Positions 1-6,081 of a stretch of 7,257 nucleotides of DNA are shown here, piece after piece. Numbering within the stretch: position 1 is the first letter of the stretch; each line of letters starts with the position of its first letter. Under the pieces are notes generated by a model. That model did not search any database, was not told where the DNA came from, and saw only the letters and a program-made list of their open reading frames with translations. The stretch spans positions 1 to 7,257 of the forward strand of contig JANXLW010000136.1 of assembly GCA_025354965.1 (NCBI GenBank), in the 5' to 3' direction. Source of the stretch: Betaproteobacteria bacterium. GTDB lineage: Bacteria; Pseudomonadota; Gammaproteobacteria; Burkholderiales; Burkholderiaceae_C. Made by a program: the position numbers and the translations under genes.

Positions 1-299
1 CCTGGCACCCGCACGAAGAAATTGAAAGCGGCGTAGGCGCCGACCGCCATGAAGGCGCCCGATCCGAGCGAGATCTGACCGCAGTAGCCGACCAGGATAT
101 TCACGCCCAGTGCCGCCAGCGACATGATCAGGAAGGGAATGAAGATCGCGCGGAACAGGTAGTCACTGCTCAGCATCGGGACGACGATGTACGCCGCCGC
201 GATCAGCAGAAACACCGCCCAGCGATCCTGCGCGATGGGAAGGATCTGCTGATCAGCCCGGTAGCTGGTCTTGAACTGGCCGTTTTCTCTGTAAAACAT
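1..299 (-). CDS. LivM-type branched-chain amino acid/HAAT ABC transporter permease (partial, N-terminal 99 residues)
   Basis: Inner-membrane permease subunit of a hydrophobic-amino-acid/amide (HAAT) type ABC transporter; it would pair with the LivH-type permease encoded just upstream. Reading from the ATG at 297-299, the visible part begins MFYRENGQFK. A hydrophobic segment lies at about residues 27-41 and another at about 49-72. These are followed by the LivM-like stretch GQISLGSGAFMAVGAYA (about 74-90), a recognisable family landmark. A purine-rich AAGAAAAGAAG tract lies just upstream of the start and can serve as a ribosome binding site. The gene starts 23 nt after the LivH stop, so it is in the same operon. 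The remainder, roughly two thirds of a usual LivM, lies beyond the left edge. Family assignment is firm; the substrate is not, and the acyl-CoA synthetase heading the operon argues for a carboxylic acid rather than an amino acid. Confidence 0.93.
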   Translation of the reverse strand, partial: MFYRENGQFKTSYRADQQILPIAQDRWAVFLLIAAAYIVVPMLSSDYLFRAIFIPFLIMSLAALGVNILVGYCGQISLGSGAFMAVGAYAAFNFFVRVP

Positions 300-322
300 A
301 AGACTTCTTTTCTTGTGAGCGG

Positions 323-1258
323 TCAGACGCGGTCGATGATCTTCTCGCCAAACAATCCTTGCGGTCGGAACAGCAAAAACACCAGGGCCAATACATAGGC
401 AAACCAGATCTCGATGCCGCCACCGACGAACGGACCGAGAAAAACTTCTGATAATTTTTCTCCGACTCCGATGATGAGTCCGCCAAGGATGGCGCCCGGC
501 ACCGAGGTCAGACCACCCAGAATCACCACAGGCAATGCTCGCAAAGCCACCGTGGTGAGAGAAAACTGCACCCCCAGTTTGCTACCCCAGATCATGCCGG
601 CGACCAGCGCCACAACACCTGCGACGCACCAGACAATGACCCAGATACGGTTGAGCGGGATACCAATGCTCTGTGCCGCTTGATGATCGTCCGCCACAGC
701 CCGCAAAGCGCGCCCGGTGGCGGTCTTCTGGAAGAACAAGCTGAGCAAGGTAACCAGCACAGCGGCAATCAGCGCCGCGTAAAGATCTTCCTTGTTGATC
801 AGGATGCCACCCTCGAACACTTTCTCAAAGGCAATGATCGGATCTTTGGGCATGCCGATATCTATTTTGTAGATGTCACTGCCGAAGATGGTTTGCCCGA
901 CGCCGTCCAGGAAGTAGCTGATGCCCAGCGTTGCCATCAAAAGAGTGGTGGCCTCCTGATTGACCAGGTGGCGCAATGCCAGTCGCTCAATGAGCCAGGC
1001 GACCGCAAACATGATGACCCCGGCCAGCAGGAAGGCAGCAATGTTCGCCAGCAGCGGGCTGCCCAGGCCGGTCCAGGCCGGAATCCACTCGGCAAAGCGG
1101 GCCATCGCCAGAGCGGCGAACAACACCATCGCCCCTTGCGCAAAATTAAACACACCAGACGCCTTGTAAATCAGCACGAAGCCCAGCGCCACCAATGAAT
1201 AGAGCATGCCGACCATCAGCCCGCCCAGCAAGGTTTCCAAAAAAGAGGCCATTGTCAC
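323..1258 (-). CDS. LivH-type branched-chain amino acid/HAAT ABC transporter permease
   Basis: Second inner-membrane permease of the HAAT ABC transporter, 311 aa, a normal length for LivH. The N-terminus has the typical LivH pattern, with GLMVGMLYSLVALGFVLIYK at about residues 13-32 followed by GVFNFAQGAM (35-44). The cytoplasmic ATPase-contacting loop is visible as TGRALRAVADDHQAAQSIGI (181-200), and the C-terminus ends in the family-typical RPQGLFGE (298-305). Multiple hydrophobic segments fill the rest. The start is set as GTG at 1256-1258 because AGGAG (minus strand, 1265-1269) lies 6 nt upstream. An in-frame ATG at 1250-1252, two codons later, is possible but sits 12 nt from that site. 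It is separated from the LivG-type gene by 17 nt and from the LivM-type gene by 23 nt, so the three are surely co-transcribed. The transported substrate cannot be read from the sequence. Confidence 0.95.
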   Translation of the reverse strand: MTMASFLETLLGGLMVGMLYSLVALGFVLIYKASGVFNFAQGAMVLFAALAMARFAEWIPAWTGLGSPLLANIAAFLLAGVIMFAVAWLIERLALRHLVNQEATTLLMATLGISYFLDGVGQTIFGSDIYKIDIGMPKDPIIAFEKVFEGGILINKEDLYAALIAAVLVTLLSLFFQKTATGRALRAVADDHQAAQSIGIPLNRIWVIVWCVAGVVALVAGMIWGSKLGVQFSLTTVALRALPVVILGGLTSVPGAILGGLIIGVGEKLSEVFLGPFVGGGIEIWFAYVLALVFLLFRPQGLFGEKIIDRV

Positions 1259-1275
1259 AATTTTCTCCTGCTGCT

Positions 1276-2058
1276 TCAGTGACCCGAGCCCAGATAGGCG
1301 CTGATCACTTCTTCGTTGTTGCGTACTTCATCAGGCGTGCCGTCGCCAATTTTCTTGCCGTAATCCAGCACCACAACGCGGTCAGAAATATCCATCACCA
1401 CGCCCATGTCATGCTCGATCAGAACCACCGTGGTGCCAAACTCTTCATTCACATCGAGCACGAAGCGGCACATGTCCTGTTTTTCTTCCACGTTCATGCC
1501 GGCCATCGGCTCGTCCAGCAACAGCACTTGCGGTTCCATGGCCAGAGCGCGCCCCAAATCGACGCGCTTTTGCAGGCCATAAGGCAGCTGACCGACGGGG
1601 GTTTTGCGATAGGCCTGAATTTCCAGAAAATCGATGATGTGCTCCACCGCTTCCCGGTGCCGCTCTTCCTCGCGTTGGGCCGGGCCGATGCGCAGTGCCT
1701 GCCACAGGAGATTGCATTTGATCTTGAGATTGCGCCCGGTCATGATGTTGTCAATCACGCTCATGCCTTTGAACAGCGCCAGGTTCTGGAAGGTGCGCCC
1801 AATGCCCATCACGGCAACCTGGTGGCTGTCCATGTGGCTGAAGGTTTTGCCGCGGAAGGTGATGGCACCCTGCTGCGGCGTGTAGACACCGTTGATGCAA
1901 TTGAGCATCGAGCTCTTGCCGGCACCGTTGGGTCCGATAATGGCGCGCACTTCATGCTCGCGCACATCGAATGAAATATCCGTCAATGCCTTGACACCAC
2001 CGAAGCCGAGAGAGATGTTTTTGACATCAAGAATGACATCGCCTATTTTCTTCATCAT
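1276..2058 (-). CDS. LivG-type ABC transporter ATP-binding protein
   Basis: Cytoplasmic ATPase that powers the HAAT transporter, 260 aa, full length. Visible motifs are Walker A GPNGAGKS (42-49), Q-loop Q91 within GRTFQN, ABC signature region LPYGLQKR (158-165), Walker B VLLLDEP (178-184) with the catalytic Glu at 183, and H-loop H216. The C-terminus carries the short LivG/LivF-specific tail ending in GTPDEVRNNEEVISAYLG (240-257). Its ATG overlaps the stop of the upstream acyl-CoA synthetase by 4 nt (ATGA), and an AAGG ribosome binding site (minus strand, 2066-2069) lies 7 nt upstream inside the synthetase's last codons. The two proteins are therefore likely translationally coupled. A second ATG directly follows the first. 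One oddity is that the usual PYGQQ of LivG signatures reads PYGLQ here. A partner LivF ATPase is not in the window. Confidence 0.96.
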   Translation of the reverse strand: MMKKIGDVILDVKNISLGFGGVKALTDISFDVREHEVRAIIGPNGAGKSSMLNCINGVYTPQQGAITFRGKTFSHMDSHQVAVMGIGRTFQNLALFKGMSVIDNIMTGRNLKIKCNLLWQALRIGPAQREEERHREAVEHIIDFLEIQAYRKTPVGQLPYGLQKRVDLGRALAMEPQVLLLDEPMAGMNVEEKQDMCRFVLDVNEEFGTTVVLIEHDMGVVMDISDRVVVLDYGKKIGDGTPDEVRNNEEVISAYLGSGH

Positions 2059-4001
2059 GCTGCTGCCTTAACCGGCGCAAAGGTCTTCGCGTCGTCAATT
2101 CTGAGTGTGGCGCTGACGCTGCCGCTGCGGCCATCTTCAAACTTCACCTGGGTTTCGATGAACTGCGATGTTTTGCCACCGTACAAGGCGTCAATCAGCA
2201 CGTCGTATTTCTCAGCAATGAAGCCACGGCGAACCTTGTTGGTACGCGTCAACTCGCCGTCGTCGGCATCCAGCTCCTTGTGCAGCACCAGGAAGCGGCT
2301 GACTTGCGAGCCGGCCAGCAACGTGTCCACGCTCAAGTCGGCATTTACCTTTTCGACACATTCCTTGATAAGTTGGTAGACCTCGGCCTTTTGCGCCAGA
2401 TCGGTATAGCCGGCATAGGGCAGGTTGCGGCGTTCGGCCCAGTTGCCAACCGCGTCGAAGTCGATGTTGATCATGACGCATACTCTTTCACGCCCGTCAC
2501 CGTAAGCCACCACTTCCTTGATGTGAGGGAAGAACTTGAGCTTGTTCTCGACGTACTTGGGCGCAAACATGGCGCCATCATTAGCGCCGCCTTTGATGCG
2601 TCCGACATCTTTCACCCGGTCGATGATCTTGAGGTGCCCATGGGCATCAATGAATCCGGCATCGCTGGTGTGGTACCAGCCGTCGGCGCTCAACACCTCG
2701 GCGGTCGCTTCGGGATTTTTGAAATAACACTTGAGCAAACCAGGCGACTTGACCAGAATTTCGCCGTTCGCGGCGACCTTGATCTCGACCCCGGCGCAAG
2801 GCACGCCGACGGTGTCGGCGCGCGCTTCGTTGTCGGGTTGAAGGCAAACGAATACAGCCGTCTCGGTCGAGCCGTAGAGTTGCTTGAGGTTGATCCCGAT
2901 GGAACGGTAGAAACTGAAGAGGTCGGGGCCAATCGCTTCGCCAGCGGTATAGGCGACGCGCACCCGGCTCATGCCCAGGTTGTTGCGCAACGGTCCGTAG
3001 ACCAGCAGGTTGCCCACCGCGTAGACAATGGAATTGCCGAAACCGATGGCCTTGCCGTCCAGGCTTGCGGGGCCGACGCGTTGCGCCACGCTCATGAAGT
3101 ATTGGAACATGCGGCGCTTGATGGCGCCGGCGTCTTCCATGCGAATCATCACACTGGTGAGCAAACCTTCAAATACACGTGGCGGTGCGAAGTAATAGGT
3201 CGGACCGACTTCCTTTAGGTCGATAGTGACTGTCGCCGCTGACTCCGGGCAATTCACTACGTAGCCGCAAGCCAACCACTGCGCATAGCTGAAAATATTC
3301 TGACCAATCCAGGCCGGGGGCAAATAAGCCAGCACCTCTTCAGTGGAAGTCAATTTATCAAAGTCAGCGCCTGCCTTGGCCCGGTTCAACAGTGAGTTGT
3401 GGGTGTGCACCACACCCTTTGGGTTGCCGGTGGTTCCTGAAGTGAAAAACATGGCAGCAACATCATCGGGCTTGATCAGGTTCACTTGCGCCTGGAAAAA
3501 GCCATCATGCAGGGCTGCAAATGCCTTTCCTGCGGCCAGCAAATCATCCACCGATGTCAGACCCGGCTCGTCGTAATTGCGCAGACCGCGTGGATCGTCA
3601 AAGTAGATGTTTGAGAGTTGCGGGCATTGCTCGCGGATCTCCATCAACTTGTCAACCTGCTCCTGATCTTCAGCAAAGGCAAACCGCACGTCGGCGTTGT
3701 TGACTGGAAACACACACTCTGGTGCCGCTGCGTCCTGGTACAAGGGGATGGGGATGGCCCCGATCGACTGCGCGGCCAACATCGTGGCATACAAGCGGGG
3801 ACGATTGGCTCCTATCACCACCATGTGCTCACCGCGGCGCAGACCCGCTTGCGCCAGACCGCAGGCCAGACGCTCTACCAACCAGGTAAGGTCTGCCCAG
3901 GACAACGCCTGCCAAATGCCGTATTCCTTTTCCCGCATGGCAGGCTCTGTTGGGCGCTGCGCCGCGTGAGTCAAAAGAAGTCGAGGAAAAGTGGTCTGCA
4001 T
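2055..4001 (-). CDS. AMP-dependent acyl-CoA synthetase (long-chain fatty acid-CoA ligase type)
   Basis: Adenylate-forming enzyme, 648 aa, first gene of the operon. It should convert a carboxylic acid, ATP and CoA to acyl-CoA, AMP and PPi in the cytoplasm. Core motifs, in order: phosphate-binding loop FFTSGTTGNPKG (185-196), A5 motif YGSTET (376-381), A7 motif YHTSDAGF (443-450) with the ribose-contacting Asp, hinge motif DRVKD (461-465), and ELTRTNKVRR (584-593), whose K589 aligns with the catalytic C-terminal lysine of long-chain synthetases. The length and the LTxTxK form of the last motif favour the long-chain/bubblegum-like class over acetyl-CoA synthetase. The stretch after the hinge, GGANDGAMFAPKYVE (471-485), is about four residues longer than the usual GGKNIAP, and about 50 residues follow the catalytic-lysine motif. 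The ATG at 3999-4001 has AAGG 7 nt upstream. Substrate unknown: fatty, aromatic or alicyclic acids are all possible. Coupling to an ABC transporter suggests it activates the imported acid. Confidence 0.93.
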   Translation of the reverse strand: MQTTFPRLLLTHAAQRPTEPAMREKEYGIWQALSWADLTWLVERLACGLAQAGLRRGEHMVVIGANRPRLYATMLAAQSIGAIPIPLYQDAAAPECVFPVNNADVRFAFAEDQEQVDKLMEIREQCPQLSNIYFDDPRGLRNYDEPGLTSVDDLLAAGKAFAALHDGFFQAQVNLIKPDDVAAMFFTSGTTGNPKGVVHTHNSLLNRAKAGADFDKLTSTEEVLAYLPPAWIGQNIFSYAQWLACGYVVNCPESAATVTIDLKEVGPTYYFAPPRVFEGLLTSVMIRMEDAGAIKRRMFQYFMSVAQRVGPASLDGKAIGFGNSIVYAVGNLLVYGPLRNNLGMSRVRVAYTAGEAIGPDLFSFYRSIGINLKQLYGSTETAVFVCLQPDNEARADTVGVPCAGVEIKVAANGEILVKSPGLLKCYFKNPEATAEVLSADGWYHTSDAGFIDAHGHLKIIDRVKDVGRIKGGANDGAMFAPKYVENKLKFFPHIKEVVAYGDGRERVCVMINIDFDAVGNWAERRNLPYAGYTDLAQKAEVYQLIKECVEKVNADLSVDTLLAGSQVSRFLVLHKELDADDGELTRTNKVRRGFIAEKYDVLIDALYGGKTSQFIETQVKFEDGRSGSVSATLRIDDAKTFAPVKAAA

Positions 4002-4036
4002 CCCTGTACCTTGTATTCAAGCCAACAAACTCGAGC

Positions 4037-4056
4037 GACAGAACTTCAGTTCTGTC
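4037..4056. repeat. 20-bp near-perfect palindrome in the leader of the synthetase operon
   Basis: GACAGAACTTCAGTTCTGTC has 9-bp perfect arms (GACAGAACT / AGTTCTGTC) around a 2-bp centre. It lies 36-55 bp upstream of the synthetase start codon, inside the predicted 5' untranslated leader. As DNA it could be an operator for a dimeric repressor; as RNA it would form an 8-bp stem with a UGAA tetraloop. No T-run follows on the minus strand, so a simple intrinsic terminator is unlikely. The repeat itself is read directly; its role is inferred. Confidence 0.6.
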
Positions 4057-4073
4057 TCCAACTGATTAAATGC

Positions 4074-4085
4074 CGTCAGGTGACG
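4074..4085. repeat. Short inverted repeat CGTCA-GG-TGACG
   Basis: A 12-bp inverted repeat with perfect 5-bp arms and a GG centre lies between the 20-bp palindrome and the predicted -10 hexamer of the synthetase promoter, about +22 to +33 of the predicted transcript. It could be a weak operator or chance. At this size alone it would not be notable; it is listed because it sits with two longer palindromes in the same 218-bp region. Confidence 0.3.
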
Positions 4086-4105
4086 AATCGCCCTGCCGCT
4101 GGAAT

Positions 4106-4141
4106 GGTTTGAATAATAGACATTAGTTTGACGCCGAGTTG
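4106..4141 (-). promoter_or_regulatory. Predicted activator-dependent promoter of the synthetase/ABC operon
   Basis: On the minus strand, TATTAT (4113-4118) matches the sigma-70 -10 consensus at five of six positions. Setting this hexamer at -12 to -7 puts the transcription start at about 4106, about 104 nt before the synthetase ATG. The matching -35 hexamer (4136-4141, CAACTC) is a poor match to TTGACA, as expected for a promoter that needs an activator. The TTGTCGT-N4-ACGACAA palindrome is centred at -41.5 of this start, the class II Crp/Fnr position. The hexamer is seen directly; the start site is an inference good to a base or two. Confidence 0.45.
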
Positions 4142-4156
4142 TCGTTTGGACGACAA
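4139..4156. promoter_or_regulatory. Candidate Crp/Fnr-type operator palindrome
   Basis: TTGTCGTTTGGACGACAA has perfect 7-bp arms (TTGTCGT / ACGACAA) and a TTGG centre. Its TTG...CAA ends resemble the half-site edges of Fnr-like boxes, although the arms and spacing differ from the classical TTGAT-N4-ATCAA. It lies in the divergent region 63 bp upstream of the start codon of the adjacent Crp/Fnr-family regulator. It is centred at -41.5 of the predicted leftward promoter. Placement and symmetry support a regulator-binding site; that the neighbouring regulator binds it is inference. Confidence 0.5.
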
Positions 4157-4219
4157 TTGAGCCTTTTCTAGCTAGGTGTTTTCCCTGCAATTTCCAGCCC
4201 TACACAGCGTGGCACAAGC

Positions 4220-4945
4220 GTGAATTACGACACTTCTCTGCACCAGCGTCGGCGGCCCTTGACCACTTCGGAACTCGATGCAATTCCGTGGATTCATCTG
4301 CTGTCGTCCGTTGAACGTGAGCGAACTGTGGACGATCTGAAAATCGCCGATGCCGACCCAGGTGAATTCGTCTGTCGTACCGGGCGTCCCGTGACCTACT
4401 GGTTTGGCGTGGTCGACGGCTTGCTAAAAATGAGCAGCGACAATGCCGAAGGCCAGACCATGACCTTCACCGGTATCCCGCCTGGTGGCTGGTTTGGCGA
4501 GGGAACTGCCCTGAAGCGCGAAAGCTACCGCTACAACATTCAGGCGCTGCGCAACAGCCGGGTCGCCGGACTGCATGTCGACACTTTTCATTGGTTGCTG
4601 GACCACTCGATAGGCTTCAACCGTTTTGTCATGAGCCAACTCAATGAACGCCTCGGCCAGTTCATTGCCGCGCGCGAAATCGACCGCATGAACAACCCCG
4701 ATATTCGGGTGGCGCGCAGCTTGGCCGCGCTCTTCAACCCGGCTTTGTATCCCGGCGTGGGCGAAGTGTTGCGCATCACCCAGCAAGAATTGGCCTACCT
4801 GGTTGGTCTGTCTCGCCAGCGCGTCAATGAATCTCTAACAGCACTCGCTGCCGCCGGCTCCATCCGCGTCGAATATGGCGGTCTGCGGGTGTTAAACCTG
4901 CAGGCGTTGCGCGCCACCGTTTTTGCAAGCAAAGTCGTTGTTTAA
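4220..4945 (+). CDS. Crp/Fnr-family transcriptional regulator
   Basis: DNA-binding regulator of 241 aa, a normal length for the family. The N-terminal cyclic-nucleotide-binding-like beta-roll covers about residues 25-140. It contains WFGEGTAL (91-98), matching the phosphate-cassette region of Crp. A long dimerisation helix follows at about 133-158. The C-terminal winged helix-turn-helix has TQQELAYLVGLSRQRVNESL (187-206). There is one cysteine (C52), so no Fnr-type iron-sulfur cluster. Aligned by eye to Crp, the Arg-Ser that contacts cAMP reads Arg-Tyr (R104-Y105), so the ligand is probably not cAMP. In the recognition helix, Gln200 stands where Crp has Glu181. The start is GTG at 4220; an in-frame TAG at 4169-4171 bounds the reading frame and no better start is visible. 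The Shine-Dalgarno is weak, suggesting low expression. It is divergent from the synthetase operon and 26 bp upstream of a Bug gene, so it likely controls one or both. Confidence 0.92.
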   Translation: MNYDTSLHQRRRPLTTSELDAIPWIHLLSSVERERTVDDLKIADADPGEFVCRTGRPVTYWFGVVDGLLKMSSDNAEGQTMTFTGIPPGGWFGEGTALKRESYRYNIQALRNSRVAGLHVDTFHWLLDHSIGFNRFVMSQLNERLGQFIAAREIDRMNNPDIRVARSLAALFNPALYPGVGEVLRITQQELAYLVGLSRQRVNESLTALAAAGSIRVEYGGLRVLNLQALRATVFASKVVV

Positions 4946-4961
4946 TCAGTGACAAGAATTT

Positions 4962-4965
4962 GGAG
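4962..4965 (+). promoter_or_regulatory. Ribosome binding site fixing the Bug protein start
   Basis: GGAG at this position lies 6 nt upstream of the ATG at 4972-4974. This favours that ATG over the in-frame TTG at 4960, which would overlap the site itself and add four residues before the signal peptide. Confidence 0.75.
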
Positions 4966-4971
4966 ACTTCA

Positions 4972-5982
4972 ATGACATCAAACATCAATCAATTTCGTCG
5001 TCTGGCTCTGGCCATTTGTGCCGGGCTGACCTTTTTTTCTGCAGCGAATACTGTCCTGGCGCAGTCCGCATGGCCAAGCAAGCCGGTAAAAATTGTGGTG
5101 CCGTTCGCACCCGGTGGCACCACCGATATCCTGGCCCGTGCCGTGGCACCCGAGTTGTCGAAGGTCTTCGGTCAAAGTTTCATTGTTGACAACCGAGCGG
5201 GGGCCGGCGGCAACCTGGGCGCCGACATCGTGGCCAAGTCGGCGCCGGACGGCTATACATTGCTAATGGGTACCGTCGGCACCCACGGCATCAACAAGTC
5301 GCTTTACAGCCGCCTGCCTTTCGACCCGCAAAGAGACTTTGCGCCGATTACGCTGGTAGCAGGTGTGCCCAACGTCATGGTGATGCAAACTGAAAAGTCG
5401 AAGGCACTGGGCATCAACAATGTATTGGACTTCATCCAGTATGCAAAAGCCCATCCGGGTCAACTGAATATGGCGTCCAGCGGCAACGGCACGTCGATTC
5501 ATCTGTCTGGCGAATTGTTCAAATCCATGACCGGCATTTTCATGACGCACATCCCCTACACCGGGTCCGGTCCGGCCATGATGGGAATGGTGTCGGGCAC
5601 CGTCGATGTGATGTTTGACAACCTGCCCTCCGCCATGCCACAGATCAAGGGGGGCAAACTCAGGGCGTTTGCAGTGACCAGTTCGCAACGCTCGGCGGCC
5701 ATGCCTGATTTGCCCACCATCGAAGAGGCGGCTCACCTCAAGGGCTTTGAGGCCAGCAGCTGGTTTGGATTGCTGGCACCGGCAGGCACACCTGCAGATG
5801 TGGTAGCAAAGTTGCAGCAGGCCACCGCCAGGGCGCTCAACTCGCCCGCCATCAAGGAAAAGCTGTTGGCCCAGGGTGCCATTCCCAGTGGCAACACGCC
5901 GCAGGAATTCGCCGCGTTCATCGATGCTGAAATCAGGAAATGGGCACCCGTGGTGAAGGCCTCTGGCGCCAGGGTTGATTAG
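4972..5982 (+). CDS. Bug-family (TctC-like) tripartite tricarboxylate transporter substrate-binding protein
   Basis: Periplasmic binding protein of 336 aa. A signal peptide is clear: RR at 9-10, a hydrophobic core at about 11-25, and a likely cleavage after VLA (28-30), leaving QSAWPSKPVK as the mature start. Family motifs are PFAPGGTTDILAR (44-56), DNRAGAGGNLGADIVAKS (73-90), PDGYTLLMG (92-100), PYTGSGPAM (195-203) and WFGLLAPAGTP (264-274). Bug proteins bind small acids or other anions and either feed TctAB permeases or act as extracytoplasmic sensors. No TctA or TctB gene is in the window, so this is an orphan as far as can be seen, which is common in Burkholderiales. It begins 26 bp after the Crp/Fnr-like gene with no obvious promoter between, so the two are probably co-transcribed. 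The ligand cannot be predicted; a link to the acid handled by the neighbouring synthetase/ABC operon is inference. Confidence 0.95.
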   Translation: MTSNINQFRRLALAICAGLTFFSAANTVLAQSAWPSKPVKIVVPFAPGGTTDILARAVAPELSKVFGQSFIVDNRAGAGGNLGADIVAKSAPDGYTLLMGTVGTHGINKSLYSRLPFDPQRDFAPITLVAGVPNVMVMQTEKSKALGINNVLDFIQYAKAHPGQLNMASSGNGTSIHLSGELFKSMTGIFMTHIPYTGSGPAMMGMVSGTVDVMFDNLPSAMPQIKGGKLRAFAVTSSQRSAAMPDLPTIEEAAHLKGFEASSWFGLLAPAGTPADVVAKLQQATARALNSPAIKEKLLAQGAIPSGNTPQEFAAFIDAEIRKWAPVVKASGARVD

Positions 5983-6012
5983 TTGGCGCGTGGGGGCTAA
6001 CGAATCGGCGCC

Positions 6013-6081
6013 GGGCCGCCCCAAGGCGACTACAGCCCCCTCGGGGGGCAACGACGACACGTCAGTGCGGAGCGGGGGGCC
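6013..6081. repeat. GC-rich intergenic hairpin element, Comamonadaceae-type dispersed repeat
   Basis: A block starting GGGCCGCCCCAAGGCGAC and ending GAGCGGGGGGCC fills most of the 101-bp gap between the Bug gene and the convergent DUF1840 gene. The core hairpin is GCCCCC-TCG-GGGGGC (6035-6049). The outer ends GGCCGCCCC (6014-6022) and GCGGGGGGCC (6072-6081) are also roughly complementary, so the whole block can fold into a larger stem. I recall very similar blocks recurring between genes in Comamonadaceae genomes; this is memory, not a search. It stops 2 bp before the DUF1840 stop codon. No T-run follows the hairpin on either strand, so it is not a textbook terminator, but it may still block convergent transcription. 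Confidence 0.65.

Noticed and set aside
1195..1974. 259-codon plus-strand open frame across the LivH/LivG junction
   Set aside because: It covers the opposite strand of the ATPase's Walker and signature motifs and has a His-rich, domain-less translation.
2280..3218. 312-codon open frame on the plus strand inside the acyl-CoA synthetase
   Set aside because: It is antisense to a gene with all its catalytic motifs intact, shows no recognisable domain, and long antisense frames are expected in GC-rich coding DNA.
3618..4112. 164-codon plus-strand open frame extending from the synthetase 5' end into the intergenic region
   Set aside because: It is antisense to the synthetase N-terminus, has no ribosome binding site, and would cross the predicted leftward leader and its 20-bp palindrome.
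4146..4174. Rightward promoter for the regulator (TTGGAC, 17 bp, TAGCTA)
   Set aside because: Spacing fits, and it would place the -35 within the palindrome, but the hexamers match consensus at only three and two of six positions, too weak to annotate.
4960..4971. TTG start for the Bug protein adding Met-Glu-Thr-Ser
   Set aside because: The TTG overlaps the GGAG ribosome binding site, and the ATG at 4972 has ideal spacing and a conventional signal peptide start.
6035..6049. Intrinsic terminator at the GCCCCC-TCG-GGGGGC hairpin
   Set aside because: The stem is strong but no T-run follows on either strand, so it is listed as part of a repeat element rather than as a terminator.
5263..6060. 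265-codon open frame on the minus strand across the Bug gene
   Set aside because: It is antisense to a well-supported binding protein, and its start region runs into the GC-rich repeat. Composition is rich in His, Arg and Gly, typical of a shadow frame.
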